Shown here: positions 19,350 to 28,607 of the stretch, one piece after another
How the letters are laid out: the number at the start of each line of letters is the position of its first letter
Numbering within the stretch: the first letter of the stretch is position 1
Assembly: GCA_963728925.1 (NCBI GenBank)
Contig: CAVSMB010000014.1
Coordinates: 1 to 64,000 of the forward strand
Reading direction: 5' to 3'
Length of the DNA: 64,000 bases
Origin: JBBPZA01 sp963728925
GTDB taxonomy: Bacteria > Actinomycetota > Thermoleophilia > Solirubrobacterales > Solirubrobacteraceae
Translations under genes and position numbers: made by a program
The notes under the pieces: generated by a model
The model's input: only the letters and a program-made list of their open reading frames with translations
The model's database searches: none
What the model was told of the DNA's origin: nothing

Positions 19350-19705
19350 TGCCGCAGCAGATCACCGCGACGCCCGGGGCGCTCGCCCTGCTCGAGCGCC
19401 TGCGGGCCCAGCACGGCGACCTGATCGTGCACGTGTCGGGGGGCTGCTGTGACGGCAGCTCCCCGATGTGCCTGCGCGCCGCCGACCTCCCGGCGAGCAC
19501 GCACGACGTGCAGCTTGGCGCCATTGCCGGCGTCCCTGTCGTCATCGACGGCGATCAAAACCGCCGCTGGCACCACCCTAGCTTCCACCTCGACGTCGCC
19601 GCCGGCGCGGCCGGCGGCTTCTCGCTCGAGGCGCTGGAGGACCTGCACTTCACCGCGGACTCGTGCGAACTCCTGCCATCACCTCTCGAGAGGAACGCCT
19701 CATGA
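19349..19705 (+). CDS. DUF779 domain protein
   Basis: This encodes 118 aa overlapping both neighbours by 1-4 bases. It has the family hallmarks: HVSGGCCDGSSPMC near residues 30-43, with a Cys-Cys pair, then a HPSFHLDVAAG region. Small DUF779 proteins sit beside ExaC-type aldehyde dehydrogenases in many bacteria and are thought to help that enzyme, possibly in metal or cofactor handling. That role is inferred from conserved context; the biochemistry is unknown to me. The conserved cysteines and tight translational coupling here support a stoichiometric partner. Confidence 0.88.
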
Positions 19706-20718
19706 AGGCTGCCGTCGTTCATGACTTCACCCAGCCGCTGTCCATCGAGGACGTCCCCAAGCCCGAGCCGGGTGACGGTCAGGTGCTCGTCCGGATCGAG
19801 GCCTGTGGCCTCTGTCACACCGACATCCACGCCGCGCACGGCGACTGGCCGATCAAGCCCCCCCTGCCGCTGATCCCGGGCCACGAGGGCGTGGGGATCG
19901 TCGAGGCGCTCGGGCCCGGCGCCGGCGAGGAGCTCAGCGCGGGCGATCGGGTCGCGATCCCGTGGCTCGGTTTCGCCTGCGGACACTGCCGCTACTGCAA
20001 CTCGGGCCGCGAGACGCTGTGCGAGGCGCAGATCAACACCGGCTACGGCATGGACGGCGGGTACGCCGAGTACGTCGCCGCCTACGAGCGCCACGTCGTG
20101 AAGGTGCCCGACAGCGTGGACTCCCTGGACGCGGCGCCGCTGAGCTGCGCCGGCGTGACGGTCTACAAGGCGGTCAAGAGCTCCGAGGTCGGCCCTTCGC
20201 AGCTGTGCGCGATCTTCGGGGTCGGCGGCCTGGGTCACCTGGCGCTGCAGTACGCCAAGATCCAGGGCGCGACCGTCGTCGCCGTCGACCTCGGGGACGA
20301 CAAGCTGGAGATCGCGAGCGAGCTCGGCGCCGACTACGTAGTCAACGCCGCCGAGCAGGATCCCGCCACAGAGATCCAGAAGCTGGGCGGCGCCGACGCC
20401 GCGATCGCCCTCGCCGTGTCTCACAAGCCGTTCGAGCAGGCCTTCGATTCGCTGGCCCGCGGCGGGACGCTGATGATGGTCGCCCTGCCGCCGGACAACT
20501 ACGTGAAGCTGCCGATCTTCGAGACCGTGCTCAGGGGGATCAACATCAAGGGCTCGATCGTCGGCACCCACCGCGACGTCGAGGACGTGTTCAAGCTGCA
20601 CACGCTCGGCCGTACCCGGGTGCTCCACGAGACCCGCCCTCTCGAGGAAGTCAACGAGGCGTTCGACGACGTCGAGCACGCGCGCAACAAGGAGCCGCGC
20701 GTGGTCCTCACCGTCTGA
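19702..20718 (+). CDS. adhP: Zinc-dependent alcohol dehydrogenase (AdhP-like)
   Basis: This encodes 338 aa starting within the DUF779 stop (ATGA). It is an MDR-family enzyme. The catalytic Zn ligands are Cys38 and His61 (with Glu62). The structural Zn lobe is CGHCRYCNSGRETLC (Cys93, 96, 99 and 107). The NAD-binding motif is GVGGLGHLALQYAK. It interconverts primary alcohols and aldehydes with NAD and probably feeds the aldehyde dehydrogenase made from the same message. Length and motifs match tetrameric bacterial AdhP/AdhT. It has little similarity to the second ADH at 26976. Confidence 0.9.
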   Translation: MKAAVVHDFTQPLSIEDVPKPEPGDGQVLVRIEACGLCHTDIHAAHGDWPIKPPLPLIPGHEGVGIVEALGPGAGEELSAGDRVAIPWLGFACGHCRYCNSGRETLCEAQINTGYGMDGGYAEYVAAYERHVVKVPDSVDSLDAAPLSCAGVTVYKAVKSSEVGPSQLCAIFGVGGLGHLALQYAKIQGATVVAVDLGDDKLEIASELGADYVVNAAEQDPATEIQKLGGADAAIALAVSHKPFEQAFDSLARGGTLMMVALPPDNYVKLPIFETVLRGINIKGSIVGTHRDVEDVFKLHTLGRTRVLHETRPLEEVNEAFDDVEHARNKEPRVVLTV

Positions 20719-20989
20719 CCCTCCGGCCACGTCGAAACCACCGCCCCGCGAGCCGCCCCGGCCAGCCGCCCCTGCGGAACGTCATGGCATCTTCCTCCAC
20801 CGCTGTCGACGAGCAATCGCGCAGTTGGGGCCGAGCGGCGTGGGCGGTCGACGCCGTAGCGAGTAGCGAGGCTTGTCGGCAGTTCGTCGACCGCGAGCAG
20901 GACCTATGGAGGTGCGCTCGAGAACGCCGCGCGTGGAAGGTTGCGAACGGCGCGTGGATGACAGACTCTCGTCGGGGGCCCCGGTATCC

Positions 20990-21395
20990 GATGGCTGACT
21001 TGGTGGACGGCATTCGCAGCGAGTTCGGGCGACGCAACAAGCGGCTACGGCCGCTGGTCGGCGAGGCCGAGCCGCTTGCGGCGTGCCGTGGCCGCGCTCG
21101 CGCGCACGGGGCTGCGGCCGCTGCCCGGTGTGCGCTCGCGCGCGCTGGCTGCCACGCGCACGGCGCGCCCGCGTGCCGTGCGCGTGGCGGGCGCCAAGCC
21201 GTCCGAGCTGCCGGCGAGCGCCAAGCCGGCCGACCGCGAGGCTTCCCGCAAGGGTCGGGCGGTGACGGCGCGCCGCGCGCGGGCGCCGCGCGGCCAGACC
21301 CAGGCGACGGTGCTGGCGGCGCTGCGGTTCTACGACGACCTCTCGCAGGAGAGCAGCTACCTCCGCTTCCACGGCTTTGGACGCACCGACAGGAG
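20990..21395 (+). pseudogene. Mosaic relic: wHTH-type regulator joined to a GNAT fragment
   Basis: A plus frame from 20990 (ADLVDGIRSEFGRRNKRLRP) shifts near 21075 into an Ala/Arg/Lys-rich linker ending RGQTQATVLAALR, like actinobacterial winged-helix proteins just before their HTH. It then changes abruptly into FYDDLSQESSYLRFHGFG, the start of the GNAT domain found in acyl-CoA synthetase fusions (compare FLESLSDQSRWFRYF in the gene at 46205). The remainder of 20719-21485 shows nothing recognisable. Assignment is by motif only. Confidence 0.45.
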
Positions 21396-21485
21396 CGGGA
21401 TCTCGACGAGCATCCGCTGCAGGTTCGTTGTGGCTTCGAGCAACTGCCCCGTGCGCCGTGCGGGATCCGGCCTGTCGCAAAGGGC

Positions 21486-23609
21486 CTACGAGCCGGGCGA
21501 GGACTCGTGCAGGACGGCGCGGTCGCCACCTGCAGCCTTGGCCTCGTAGAGGGCGGTGTCGGCGGCGACCAGCGCGTCGTGGTGCGTCTGCGTGCCCGCG
21601 TCGAGGAACACGCCGCCGATGCTGATGGTGGCGTGAATCTGGCTGGAGCCGGTCGCGTGTGACTGCTCGCGCACGGCCGTGCAGAGGCCGTCGGCCAGGC
21701 TGCGGACGAATTGAGGCGTCGCGCCGGCCAGCGTGGCGGCGAACTCGTCGCCTCCCATGCGAGCCAGGGTCTTGTTCGGTCGAAGGCGCTTCGCGAGTAC
21801 GTGCGCGATGCTCCGGATCAGTCCCTCCGCGGCGACCGCACCGTGCCGGTGGATCACGTCGCGGTATGCGTCGACGTCGATGGAGAGAAGCGCCAGGCGT
21901 TCCTCGTCTTGCCGTGAGCGGTCGAGTTCCTTCTCGAAGCGTCGGCGGTTCCACAGCCCGGTCTGAGGGTCGTGGTCGGCAAGATCGAGCGCTGCCGGAT
22001 CGAGCGAAGTTTGATCGGGCACGCCCGCCATGGAGCCCTCGGGCCTGGTTGCGCGGGCACGCGGCTCGAGCGCTGAGCCCAAGACCTCGACCCAGCGCAC
22101 GAAGTGCCGGTCGTTGAGAAACAGGGCACGAACCCGTTCGCGCGCGGTCTGGCCGAGTCGGGCGGCCAGCGACGGTTCTCGCAGCAGCTTGACGATCGCA
22201 TCGCCGAACGCTGCGACGTCAGCAGGGTCCTCGATCAGCAGTCCGTTGTGCATATGTTGGATCTGCTCGAGATGACCCCCGACGGCGCTCGCGACGACGG
22301 GACGGGCCTTCCACATCGCCTCGGTCACTCCGAGGCCGAACCCTTCCTGCAGGCTCTTCTTGACCACGACTGCGGCCTGGCGCTGGATCGCGTTGACCAT
22401 CGCGGCGTTCTCGTCGGGCGGCGTGAGCGGGAGGCAGGCGAGATGAACCCGCGCGCGTGCCGCGGGCGGCAGTCGTCGCCAGCGTTCGCGGACGTCGGCG
22501 AGCACGGCTGCCGCGTCGGGGTCATCGGCGACCTGGTTCGCGTCGGGGCCCGCGAGGAGGAGGTGCGCGTCGGTCGCCGGTAGCACCCGCTCGAGGAAGC
22601 CGTCCAGGATCCCGAGCGGGTCCTTGATGCGGTCCCACCGAGCCAGCGAGACGACGACCGGGTCCCGGCTCCAGTCCGGTGCCCCGTCGGAGTCAAGGAC
22701 CGTGGGGCGCGCGGCGAGCGTCGCCGTCGACCCATCCGTGCAGTCGTAGCTCGGAATGGCGGTCGAGACGCCGGCGGCGAGACCAAGGTGCCGCAGGATC
22801 GCGCGAGCGGCGCCATCTGACATCGGCCGATTCTTCGTCGACGCGGGGTCGATCGCCGGCGTCACGATCGCTGTCTCCGCCCCGCCCAAGGACACCGGCA
22901 GGGAGGCGTAGCGGCTAAAGACGAAGCGGTTGATGCCGGCGAGGCGAGGCCTCAGGCACCTCCACGCGTCCCGAGAGAGCTCGTTGTCGTGGTCGATGCC
23001 CACGTGACAGCTCCAGATCACGTTGGCGCCAGCCCGCTCGAGCGCCACCGACATGGCCGCCGTCTGGGGGTCGTTCAGCACGACCACGTCTCCGGGGACG
23101 AGCAGAGACGCCAGCGCCCGGGCGTGGGAGCGGGCGACTCGGTCGAGGGTCGCCAGCTCGTCGATCCCGAAAACGCCCCCATCGCCGGCCTGGCCTTGCA
23201 GCTGGTTGTGAAAGCGCTTGGTCACCCGGAAGAACTCGGCAGAACCGCCCAGCACCATCCACCGGACGTCGATCCCCGCGCCTTTCCAGTACGGCAGCAG
23301 CGTACGAAGGAGCTGCGACACTCCACCGCCGAAAGCGGTCGAGTTCACCATCCAAACCGTCCTTCCACCCAGCAGCTCACCGGCGTGCTGCTGCGCCACG
23401 CACACGCGCTCCATCATCGACTCGAACAGGTCGCCGCCGAGATCCTCGAAATACCGAGCCTCAAGCGGAATCGCGGCAAGAGCTCCGAGATCCTCGACAT
23501 CCCGAGTCTCAGGCGGAATCGCGGCAACCGGTCGGGCCACACACGAACGATACCCGCTGCCGCGAGCATCGAGTCCAACTGGCTCGCCCGCTGCAGCTCC
23601 GCAGATCAC
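21486..23609 (-). CDS. TreT-like trehalose synthase fused to a GGDEF domain
   Basis: This encodes 707 aa (GTG at 23609; the true start could be later). Residues ~75-520 are a GT4 glycosyltransferase of the TreT type: VWMVNSTAFGGGVSQLL, the donor site KKSLQEGFGLGVTEAMWK with both Glu of E-X7-E. TreT makes trehalose from NDP-glucose and glucose. Residues 545-707 are a GGDEF domain: DPQTGLWNRRRF, then MGGDEF at 618-623 and ISIGG. The inhibitory RxxD site is absent (NKTL at that position). One frame covers both domains without a break. Either c-di-GMP synthesis is tied to osmolyte metabolism or the domain regulates the GT. The N-terminal ~65 residues contain a 16-residue tandem repeat. Confidence 0.88.
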   Translation of the reverse strand: MICGAAAGEPVGLDARGSGYRSCVARPVAAIPPETRDVEDLGALAAIPLEARYFEDLGGDLFESMMERVCVAQQHAGELLGGRTVWMVNSTAFGGGVSQLLRTLLPYWKGAGIDVRWMVLGGSAEFFRVTKRFHNQLQGQAGDGGVFGIDELATLDRVARSHARALASLLVPGDVVVLNDPQTAAMSVALERAGANVIWSCHVGIDHDNELSRDAWRCLRPRLAGINRFVFSRYASLPVSLGGAETAIVTPAIDPASTKNRPMSDGAARAILRHLGLAAGVSTAIPSYDCTDGSTATLAARPTVLDSDGAPDWSRDPVVVSLARWDRIKDPLGILDGFLERVLPATDAHLLLAGPDANQVADDPDAAAVLADVRERWRRLPPAARARVHLACLPLTPPDENAAMVNAIQRQAAVVVKKSLQEGFGLGVTEAMWKARPVVASAVGGHLEQIQHMHNGLLIEDPADVAAFGDAIVKLLREPSLAARLGQTARERVRALFLNDRHFVRWVEVLGSALEPRARATRPEGSMAGVPDQTSLDPAALDLADHDPQTGLWNRRRFEKELDRSRQDEERLALLSIDVDAYRDVIHRHGAVAAEGLIRSIAHVLAKRLRPNKTLARMGGDEFAATLAGATPQFVRSLADGLCTAVREQSHATGSSQIHATISIGGVFLDAGTQTHHDALVAADTALYEAKAAGGDRAVLHESSPGS
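23441..23536. repeat. 48-bp tandem duplication inside the TreT-GGDEF gene
   Basis: Two units start at 23441 and 23489 with the same opening GATCCTCGA and differ at a few bases. Being 48 bp long, the duplication stays in frame and encodes two copies of an AAIP-E-R-VEDLG-type 16-residue stretch near the N-terminus. It may reflect slippage or local duplication, and may mean the natural start is inside or after the repeat. Confidence 0.7.
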
Positions 23610-23694
23610 GTGACTTCTTGATCCCGGGCCGCGGCGGGCGCAATCTCCCGTTTGAAGCCCGATTCAGGAGGTCACGTCATCCCACCCAGCCGGA

Positions 23695-24140
23695 TGGAAC
23701 GGTGGATCAAGGCTTAGATCGGACTGCACGAGCCGGCCCAGGCCGCCAAGCTCGCGCTGCAACTGATCGCCGTCTCCACCGGCCACGCCGGGCAGCTGCT
23801 CGTCACCGCTGGCCAGAACATCGAGCGCCTCCGCAGCGACGGCTCCTTCGCCGCCCTCTGCGGCCACCAGGCCCGATCCCGGCCTCCTCCGGCCGGCGCG
23901 ACCGCTACCGCCTCAACCACGACGGCGACCACGACGCCAACCACTCGCTGCACATGATCGCGGCCAGCCGCCTGCGCTCCTGCCAACCGACCCGCGCCTA
24001 CGCCCAGCGCCGGATAGCCGAAGGCAAGACCAAGCCCGAGATCATCCGCTGCTCAAGCGCTACATCGCGGGCGAGACCTACCACGCCCTCCGCACTGACC
24101 TCGCCGAACTGATCAAAGCCCCGCGCGACCCGCGACCGCC
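23695..24140 (+). pseudogene. IS110-family transposase relic
   Basis: Segments in shifting plus frames match the C-terminal Transposase_20 part of IS110 elements: QLLVTAGQNIERLRSDGSFA, ALCG, RYRLNHDGDHDANHSLHMIA, then RIAEGKTKPEIIRC and YIAGETYHALRTDLAEL. At least two frameshifts separate them and the N-terminal DEDD catalytic part is missing. A 240-bp stretch from here to 24376 holds nothing recognisable. Confidence 0.7.
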
Positions 24141-24376
24141 GTCACCACCAGCTGCGCGCGCCGGCCCCATCGGCCGCACCCGACATTTATAAGAACGTCC
24201 GGGGGAACTCCACCCCGGCCCGCGGGCACCCTTACGCAATAGCCACCGCGAGAACGAGCGCGCCCGTGTTCAAGGGAACGGCCTGGCGAGGACGACGCAT
24301 CATAGGTGGGCCGGGATCGCCTCCCGCCCCGTGGGCCCGGGCGACGCGCTGCTCGTCGCCAGGCGCCGGGAACCGG

Positions 24377-25828
24377 CTAGGGTCGTGCGCCCTCCTGCTC
24401 CTTCCTGCGGATGTATCGCTCGTAGAGCTCGATGGCCTGCACGAGGGTGCGCGCGCCGAGGAACCGGCCGCGCACGCGCTCCTGCGCCTCGCGCCCCATC
24501 GCCTCGGCCCGGGCCGGGTCGTCGAGCAGCGAGCGCACCGCGGCGCCGTAGGCGGCGAGGTCGAGCGGGTCGTCGAGCAGCAGCCCGGACTCGCCGTCGG
24601 CGATCTGGTCCTGGATCCCGCCGATGCGGCTCGCCACGATGGGGCGCGCCTTCCACATCGCCTCGGCCACGGTGAGCCCGAAGCCCTCGGCCAGGCTCTT
24701 CTGCACGACGATGTCGGCGCGTCGCTGCAGCGCGTTGACGATCGCCGCGTTCTCCTGCAGGTTGGCCATCGGCAGCGCGACGAGGTGCACGCGCTCGGCG
24801 AGCTCGTCGGGCATCGCCTCGTACTCGGCGATCGCCTGCGAGAGGACCTGTCCCCCCTCGGGGTCGTCGCTCACGGCTTCGACGGCCGGGCCGGCGTAGA
24901 CCAGGTGCGCGTCGGGCACCGCGGGCGCGACGTGCTGCGCGAAGCCGCGGATTACCCCGATCGGGTCCTTGAGCGCGTCCCAGCGCGAGACCTGGAGCAC
25001 GATGCGGTCGGTTGACCGGAGCGTCCGGCGCTCCCAGAGCTGCGCGGCTCGCTCGACGCGGCCCGGGCTGCCGTCCTCGCGCGCGAAGGTCGGCGCGGCG
25101 GCGTTGCCGTCCTCGTTGAGCCCGGCGACGGTGAGGATCGAGAGCACGTGCTCGCGGTCGAGCTCCTGGTTCTTGGGCGAGAAGGCGTCGATCGAGGGCG
25201 GGATGATCGAGGCCTTCTCCTTGTTGAGTCCCTCCCACTCGAAGGCCTCGCGCGAGAACACGTAGGCGTCGGCGTCGCGGACGTAGGGGATGAGGAACTC
25301 CCACGCCCTGCGTGCGAGCGCGTGGGGATGGTCGAGGCCGACGTGACAGCGCCACACCATCGGGCAGCCGATGTCGCGGATCGCGGGGATCAGGCCCGCG
25401 GGCTGCGGGTCGTGGATGATCACGACGTCCTCGGGCTTGACCAGCTCGCGGAACTCGGCGGCGTTGCGTTCCGTCACCTCGTCGTAGACGCGGCGCGCGT
25501 CGTCGTCGAGGTCGCCGCCGTCGCCGGAGGACCCGTGGAGGAAGTTGTGGATGCGCTTGGTCAGCGCGTAGAACGGCGCGTCGCCGGAGATGACCACCCA
25601 GCGCGCGTCGATGCCGGCGCCGCGCGCGTAGGCGAGCAGGGAGACGAGCATCTCGGCGACGCCACCGCCGCGGGCGGTCGAGTTGACGTTCCACACAACG
25701 CGCCCCTCGAACACCTCGCGGCCGCGCTGCACGGCGCGCAGGAAGCGCTCATAGTCATCGGACGTGAGCACCGACCCGAAGCGCTCGAAGTTGAGTGCGC
25801 CGACCGGTACGTTGGTGATGGCGGCCAT
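24377..25828 (-). CDS. treT: TreT-like trehalose synthase, GT4 family
   Basis: This encodes 483 aa from the ATG at 25828; a longer frame to 25942 was rejected for its Ser-rich, non-homologous start. It is a GT-B glycosyltransferase. The N-terminal domain has VVWNVNSTARGGGVAEML and the acceptor-side HDPQPAGLIP. The C-terminal domain has VSRWDALKDPIGV and the catalytic E-X7-E in SLAEGFGLTVAEAMWK. It matches TreT trehalose synthases (NDP-glucose plus glucose), though the nucleotide and acceptor are not proven. It shares a common layout with the GGDEF fusion 770 bp downstream on the same strand but lacks the GGDEF part. Trehalose would serve as osmolyte or desiccation protectant. Confidence 0.85.
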   Translation of the reverse strand: MAAITNVPVGALNFERFGSVLTSDDYERFLRAVQRGREVFEGRVVWNVNSTARGGGVAEMLVSLLAYARGAGIDARWVVISGDAPFYALTKRIHNFLHGSSGDGGDLDDDARRVYDEVTERNAAEFRELVKPEDVVIIHDPQPAGLIPAIRDIGCPMVWRCHVGLDHPHALARRAWEFLIPYVRDADAYVFSREAFEWEGLNKEKASIIPPSIDAFSPKNQELDREHVLSILTVAGLNEDGNAAAPTFAREDGSPGRVERAAQLWERRTLRSTDRIVLQVSRWDALKDPIGVIRGFAQHVAPAVPDAHLVYAGPAVEAVSDDPEGGQVLSQAIAEYEAMPDELAERVHLVALPMANLQENAAIVNALQRRADIVVQKSLAEGFGLTVAEAMWKARPIVASRIGGIQDQIADGESGLLLDDPLDLAAYGAAVRSLLDDPARAEAMGREAQERVRGRFLGARTLVQAIELYERYIRRKEQEGARP

Positions 25829-25967
25829 GGTTATCGATGTATGCCCAGTGACGCGACGTCCAACCCCACCGGACGAGGAGCTGCTCGCGGCCGAGATGCC
25901 CTCGGTCGCGACCGAGCTCACCGACGCCGACCGCGCGCGCATGTGTCACGAGCTCGAGGCGACGCCC

Positions 25968-26040
25968 TGGTGATCGGGCTCGCCGTCACCAGGGAGGGGA
26001 TCCCGGTCCGCTGTCGGGTGTGGCCGGGAACACCAACGCC
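25968..26040 (+). pseudogene. Scrap of an IS1634-type transposase
   Basis: VIGLAVTREGIPVR and then VWPG are nearly identical in DNA and protein to the element copy at 32627-32695. Only ~70 bp remain, ending in a frameshift. It shows that this transposon family visited here too. Confidence 0.75.
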
Positions 26041-26159
26041 GGTCTGTCGTGGCCGAGGTGGAGCGCGCTGCCCCTCGGCCGGCAGCTCGCGGGAGGTGGA
26101 GTCCTCGTGATCAGCGCCAATAAGGCGGACCGGGCCTTCGCGGGCGTGCCCTGACGGTC

Positions 26160-26405
26160 AGATCCATCGATGGCACGCGGTCGAGCGCCTCGCGGACGCG
26201 CGACCGGGGCGTGGCGGCTTCAGCTCGCGGTGGCGCCGCTGGTGCGTTGCGCGTGCAGGGCGCCAGCCGCCGGGCGCGTAGATCGGTTCGTGGCCGTCGT
26301 CCCACGTGATCCGGTAGGTTTCCTGCGTCGCCGGGGCGAGCCAGAGAACGTGCCTGTTCCAGTAGACGCCGGGGTACTCGTCGACGGCCGTACCGGTCGG
26401 TTTCG
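26160..26405 (-). pseudogene. Possible small DUF1918-like relic
   Basis: The minus frame reads YWNRHVLWLAPATQETYRI followed by TWDDGHEPIYAPGG. The WDDGHE core resembles the RWDDGHESLFFP signature of DUF1918 proteins. The rest of that ~60-aa domain is not recognisable, so this is only a suggestion. Confidence 0.25.
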
Positions 26406-26410
26406 GGGTT

Positions 26411-26975
26411 GATGCTGATTACGCCGCCTCGCGCTCGCCGGGCGTGAACCTATCCGGACGGGCCCGCCAGGCGGCCCGGAGGCCGCGAGGACGCAGCTAC
26501 GGGCGCTCTACGGCGATTCCCGGACGACCCCGCGTCCGTTCTGAACCTGCCGACGCCGTACGGTGCCGCCGCCAAGACGGCGGGGGGTATGGCTACGCGG
26601 TCATCTTTCTTGCCGTGCCGCGTCTCATATGCCGCCCGTTCACCGTGGATCTCAGCGCCGGTCACGGGACACCCGACTCGCGGTCTCGATCGGCGGTTCC
26701 TGTGTGCAGGGGATGTGCCCGTGACGGTGCTGCCTACGAGCCGCAGCCGCGAGCGCCGCGCACGGCTGGCCAAGCCGATCGGCACGCGCCCGAGTGCTCG
26801 CGATGCGAGCTGACCACTGCTTCGCCTGCACAGCGGGGGTGCGGCCGAAGACGGCCCATGCGTTCGCCTTCTCGAGCAATCCGAGCGCGGCTCGACGGCG
26901 AGGCCGCGCTTCACGGTTAGAGTAGTCCCCATAGGGCACCGCAACCGGTGATCCGCATTCGGACGGGAGGACATC
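26411..26975. other. Gene-free region before the alcohol dehydrogenase
   Basis: Open frames here look like GC-driven shadows and no family was recognised. It must contain the promoter of the alcohol dehydrogenase; a TAGAGT near 26917 could be a -10 element, and GGGAGG at ~26964 is the ribosome site. Confidence 0.4.
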
Positions 26976-28142
26976 ATGAAAGCACTCGTGTACGGCGGCC
27001 CCGGCGAGAAGTCGTGGACCGACGCGCCTGATCCGCAGATCCAGAATCCGACGGACATCATCGTGAGGATCGACACGACGACGATCTGCGGCACCGATCT
27101 CCACATCCTGAAGGGCGATGTGCCGGCGGTCACGCCCGGCCGGATTCTCGGTCACGAGGGTGTCGGCCTCATCACCGAGGTGGGCAGCTCGGTGACCCAG
27201 CTCGCGGTCGGCGACAACGTGATCCTCTCCTGCATCAAGTCGTGTGGTCATTGCAGTTTCTGCCAGCAGAGCATTTTCGCGCATTGCCTGGGTGACGAGG
27301 GAGCGTCAGGGATCGGCTGGGTCTTCGGCCACCTGATCGATGGCACCCAGGCCGAGTACGTGCGGGTGCCGTACGCCGAGACATCCGTGTACAAAGTGCC
27401 CGAGGGCGTCACGAACCAGCAGGGCGTGCTTCTCAGCGACATTCTGCCGACGGGGTTCGAGATCGGGGTCCAGTACGGGCAGGTGAAGCCCGGGGACGTG
27501 GTCGCCGTGATCGGTGCCGGTCCGGTGGGACTCGCGGTGATGGCGACGGCCGGCCTGTACGGGGCGGCGAGGATCGTCGCGGTCGACCTGGACGCCAACA
27601 GGGTCGAGGAGGCAAAGAAGTTCGGGGCGACGGATGGCGTCAACTCCGGCGACGCCGATTGGAAGGACCAGATCATGGCGTTGACCGACGGCTGGGGTGT
27701 GGACGTCGCCGTCGAGGCGGTCGGCATGTCGCAAACGTTCCAGATGGCCACCGAGATCGTTCGCCCGGGTGGGCGCGTGGCCAACGTCGGAGTGCACGGA
27801 ACATCGGTCGATCTCCAACTGCAGGACCTCTGGATTCACAACATCGCGATCACGATGGGGCTGGTCAACAGCAACACCACACCTCTGTTGCTCAAGCTGG
27901 TGGCCAGCGGCAGACTGAATGTCGACAACTTCGCAACCCATCACTTCAAGCTGCACGACATGATGGAGGCCTACGACACGTTCAGCCGGGCCGCGGAGAC
28001 CAAGGCACTGAAGGTCATCATCGACCGTGGCGAGCGAGTCGGGAGCGCCGACGCCGCTGCAGCAGCGGCTCGTGAAGGCCCGCCGAGGACGGCTTCAGGA
28101 TCACGGCACCCAACGGAGCAGCCGCTCCCGTTGCGGCCCTGA
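26976..28142 (+). CDS. Zinc-dependent alcohol dehydrogenase with odd C-terminal tail
   Basis: This encodes 388 aa. It is an MDR-family enzyme with catalytic Zn ligands Cys38 and His60-Glu61, structural lobe Cys90, 93, 96 and 104 (CGHCSFCQQSIFAHC), and NAD(P) motif VIGAGPVGLAVM. It resembles the IPDH/formaldehyde- or secondary-alcohol dehydrogenase subfamily. The normal end is TKALKVIIDR. The truncated duplicate at 33749-34321 stops right there, but this copy reads through into a 36-residue Ala/Arg/Pro tail, implying that the native stop was lost. It follows a GGGAGG ribosome site and stands alone. Activity is likely since the fold is complete before the tail. Confidence 0.88.
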   Translation: MKALVYGGPGEKSWTDAPDPQIQNPTDIIVRIDTTTICGTDLHILKGDVPAVTPGRILGHEGVGLITEVGSSVTQLAVGDNVILSCIKSCGHCSFCQQSIFAHCLGDEGASGIGWVFGHLIDGTQAEYVRVPYAETSVYKVPEGVTNQQGVLLSDILPTGFEIGVQYGQVKPGDVVAVIGAGPVGLAVMATAGLYGAARIVAVDLDANRVEEAKKFGATDGVNSGDADWKDQIMALTDGWGVDVAVEAVGMSQTFQMATEIVRPGGRVANVGVHGTSVDLQLQDLWIHNIAITMGLVNSNTTPLLLKLVASGRLNVDNFATHHFKLHDMMEAYDTFSRAAETKALKVIIDRGERVGSADAAAAAAREGPPRTASGSRHPTEQPLPLRP

Positions 28143-28172
28143 TTCCGGGGAGCCTGTCTAACGTGGCATGAT

Positions 28173-28238
28173 GGCAGCGTGCTCGCGCTGCCCTTCCCCG
28201 ATGCGGCGTTCGACGTCGTGCTCGGCCAGGGCGGCTAA
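28173..28238 (+). pseudogene. Tiny methyltransferase motif scrap
   Basis: The frame reads GSVLALPFPDAAFDVVLGQ and then stops. This is the motif II-III stretch of class I SAM methyltransferases (LPFPDASFDVV). Nothing upstream or downstream continues the domain. Confidence 0.5.
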
Positions 28239-28244
28239 AACGGC

Positions 28245-28600
28245 CACCCGGGGGCTCACGGGGGACGGTCTGGTCCGGGCGGGCGCGTGCAGGACGAGCG
28301 CCGGTTGAGTGACTCCGCGCGCAGTCTCGCTGATGTCGAAGTCGCTGCGCGACAGCCAGAGCCGTGCGGCCATCTGTCCAGTGCTCGAGACCTTCTGCAT
28401 GTCGTCGTACCAGCGCTTCTGCTCCTTGCCGGCGCTCGCGATGAACATCGAGCTGAACAGCTGCCGGAACGCCGGCACGGTGCCGCCCCAGCCAACGCGT
28501 GTCAGCTCGTAAACGAGTCGCGACTCCTCGGCCTCGGGTGTCCCGGGCTCGTAGCGTTCGCGCGCGTCCGTCACGTAGGGCACGAGGTGGCTCACGCGCC
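28245..28600 (-). pseudogene. Relic of an alpha/beta hydrolase-type protein
   Basis: The minus frame shows YELTRVGWGGTVPAFRQLFS, then WYDDMQKVSSTGQMAARLW and TQPALVLHA. This is the lid and the strand leading to the acid residue of hydrolases found in adenylate cyclase/LuxR-type fusions. The nucleophile part and the His end are absent, and sequence beyond 28600 belongs to an IS630 relic. Confidence 0.5.
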
Positions 28601-28607
28601 CGGGGTT

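Noticed and set aside
25764..25973. 69-codon plus frame ending just before the IS1634 scrap
   Set aside because: It overlaps the treT start on the other strand and shows no family; its end (DADRARMCHELEATPW) may be real but cannot be supported.
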